From the NCBI GenBank assembly GCA_023435545.1, contig JAEYRQ010000291.1:1-7181 (forward strand): a stretch of DNA of 7,181 nucleotides, written 5' to 3'. This document shows, piece after piece, positions 6,164 through 7,181 of the stretch. Position numbers and translations under genes: made by a program. The number at the start of each line of letters is the position of its first letter. Positions within the stretch are counted from its first letter, which is position 1. The notes beneath the pieces were generated by a model. The model was not told the DNA's origin. It did no database searches and saw only the letters and a list, made by a program, of their open reading frames with translations. Source of the DNA: Pseudomonadota bacterium. GTDB taxonomy: Bacteria > Pseudomonadota > Alphaproteobacteria > Rhizobiales > Tepidamorphaceae.

Positions 6164-7137
6164 CCGACCGCTCCGATGCGCGGGTCGACCACCCGGTAGA
6201 CGAGGTCCGTCAGGATGTTGATGACGATCACCATCGCCGCGGACACGAAGAAGATGCCCAGCAGCAGGTTGTAGTCGCGCTGGAGCAGCGACTCGTACAT
6301 CAGCCGCCCGATGCCGGGCCAGGCGAACACCGTCTCTGTGAGTACCGCGCCGCCGACCATCTGGCCGGCCTGCAGTCCCGCCAGCGTGACCACCGGCAAC
6401 AGCGCGTTCCTGAGAATGTGCCGCCGCTCGATGATGCCGGGGGCGAGCCCCTTGGCGCGGGCGGTCTTGACGAAGTCCATCTGGCTGACCTCGAGCATCG
6501 AGGCCCGCGTCATCCGGGCGTAGACGGCCATGAAGAACAGGCCCAGCGTCAGCGCCGGCAGCACCAGGTGGCGGGCGATGTCGAGAACGCGGGCGAAGCC
6601 GGTATAACCGCCGCCGACCGTCTCCATGCCGAACCCGGGCAGCCAGCCCAGTTGCACCGAGAACAGCAGCACCGCCATCAGCGCCACCCAGAACAGGGGC
6701 GTCGCGTAGAAGATCAGCGCGGCGGTAGTAATTAGCGTGTCAGACCATCGGCCGACCCGCATGGCGGCGAGCACTCCGCCGGCGATGCCGAGCACGAGCG
6801 ATACGACGAAGGCTGCGCCGGTCAAGAGCAGCGTCGCCGGCAGCCGGGCAAGGATCAGGTCGAGGACCGGCATCTGCTGGCGGTAGGAATAGCCGAGGTC
6901 GAGCGTCAGAACGCCCGACATGTAGCGCCACAGCTGCACGTGGACCGGCTGGTCGAGGCCGAACCGCTCGCGCAGCTGCATCAGGAAGATCTCGTCGGCC
7001 GCGCCGGCCTCGCCCGCCATCACCGCCGCCGGGTCGCCGGGCGCGGCGCGGATCAGGAAGAAGTTGAGGACGAGGATCGCGAGCAGGATGACGACCCCCT
7101 TCGACAGGCGGGCCGCCAGGAAGGCTGGAAGCGACAT
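6160..7137 (-). CDS. ABC importer permease, DppB/OppB type
   Basis: This 325-residue inner-membrane permease pairs with the DppC-type subunit. The first helix (about 13-31) runs into RAAPGDPA (30-37), the family signature, followed by RERFGLDQP (56-64) and the LTLDLGYSYRQQMPV segment (77-91). Membrane helices are visible at about 101-125, 134-162, 189-207, 246-269 and 291-313. The ATPase-coupling loop is DFVKTARAKGL...HILRNALLPV (221-249). VFAWPGIGRLMYES (270-283) and the terminal DLVYRVVDPRIG (311-322) are further family marks. The length is normal. The ATG at 7137 is preceded by GAGGAG with a 10-nt spacer. This is the first complete gene of the cluster in the window. The periplasmic binding protein that such importers require is absent from the window and probably lies just beyond the right edge. 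Confidence 0.95.
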   Translation of the reverse strand: MSLPAFLAARLSKGVVILLAILVLNFFLIRAAPGDPAAVMAGEAGAADEIFLMQLRERFGLDQPVHVQLWRYMSGVLTLDLGYSYRQQMPVLDLILARLPATLLLTGAAFVVSLVLGIAGGVLAAMRVGRWSDTLITTAALIFYATPLFWVALMAVLLFSVQLGWLPGFGMETVGGGYTGFARVLDIARHLVLPALTLGLFFMAVYARMTRASMLEVSQMDFVKTARAKGLAPGIIERRHILRNALLPVVTLAGLQAGQMVGGAVLTETVFAWPGIGRLMYESLLQRDYNLLLGIFFVSAAMVIVINILTDLVYRVVDPRIGAVG

Positions 7138-7140
7138 GGC

Positions 7141-7181
7141 TCAATTGCTCCTCAACCGGGGGACCGGGAGCACATGGGACG
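7141..7181 (-). CDS. Possible C-terminal end of an upstream gene, perhaps the substrate-binding protein (partial)
   Basis: One minus-strand frame enters from the right edge and ends SHVLPVPRLRSN at TGA 7143-7141, three nt before the ATG of the first permease. If real, the ribosome-binding site of the permease (7148-7153) lies inside this tail, as is common for coupled genes. The substrate-binding protein is the expected gene at this position in Dpp/Opp-type operons. Only twelve codons are visible and another frame ends at a nearby TGA (TTGAGGAG), so the evidence is positional rather than sequence-based. Confidence 0.3.
   Translation of the reverse strand, partial: SHVLPVPRLRSN

Overview
The window is GC-rich (roughly two thirds by eye) and its codons end mostly in G or C. 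Together with the gene types and an intergenic palindrome built on GTCATCCCGG...CCGGGATGAC, this points to an alphaproteobacterium, probably of the Rhizobiales type. The placement is an inference from style, not from a marker gene.

Six complete genes lie on the minus strand and read from the right edge towards the left. They are two membrane permeases of a peptide/opine-class (Dpp/Opp) ABC importer (7137-6160 and 6163-5324), a fused double-ATPase subunit of the same importer (5324-3687), an M20 ArgE/DapE-type metallo-deacylase with a GTG start (3675-2374), a GhrA-type NAD(P)H-dependent 2-hydroxyacid dehydrogenase (2184-1234), and a histone-deacetylase-fold amidohydrolase of the acetylpolyamine type (1173-142). 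The first four genes overlap or are separated by at most 11 nt, so they look co-transcribed and translationally coupled. A 189-nt gap carrying a nested palindromic repeat then precedes ghrA, and a 60-nt gap precedes the amidohydrolase. At the right edge, 41 nt may hold the end of an upstream gene, most plausibly the missing substrate-binding protein. At the left edge, a plus-strand reading frame ending at 116 runs towards the cluster and may be the tail of a regulator.

The likely job of the cluster is uptake of a small peptide-like or N-acylated amine compound, hydrolysis of amide bonds by two unrelated zinc amidohydrolases, and interconversion of a 2-oxoacid and 2-hydroxyacid by the GhrA-like enzyme. 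Each gene family is well known. The combination, with no substrate evident, is the part that may be undescribed. Nothing in the window is a defence system, CRISPR array, insertion sequence, tRNA or rRNA.
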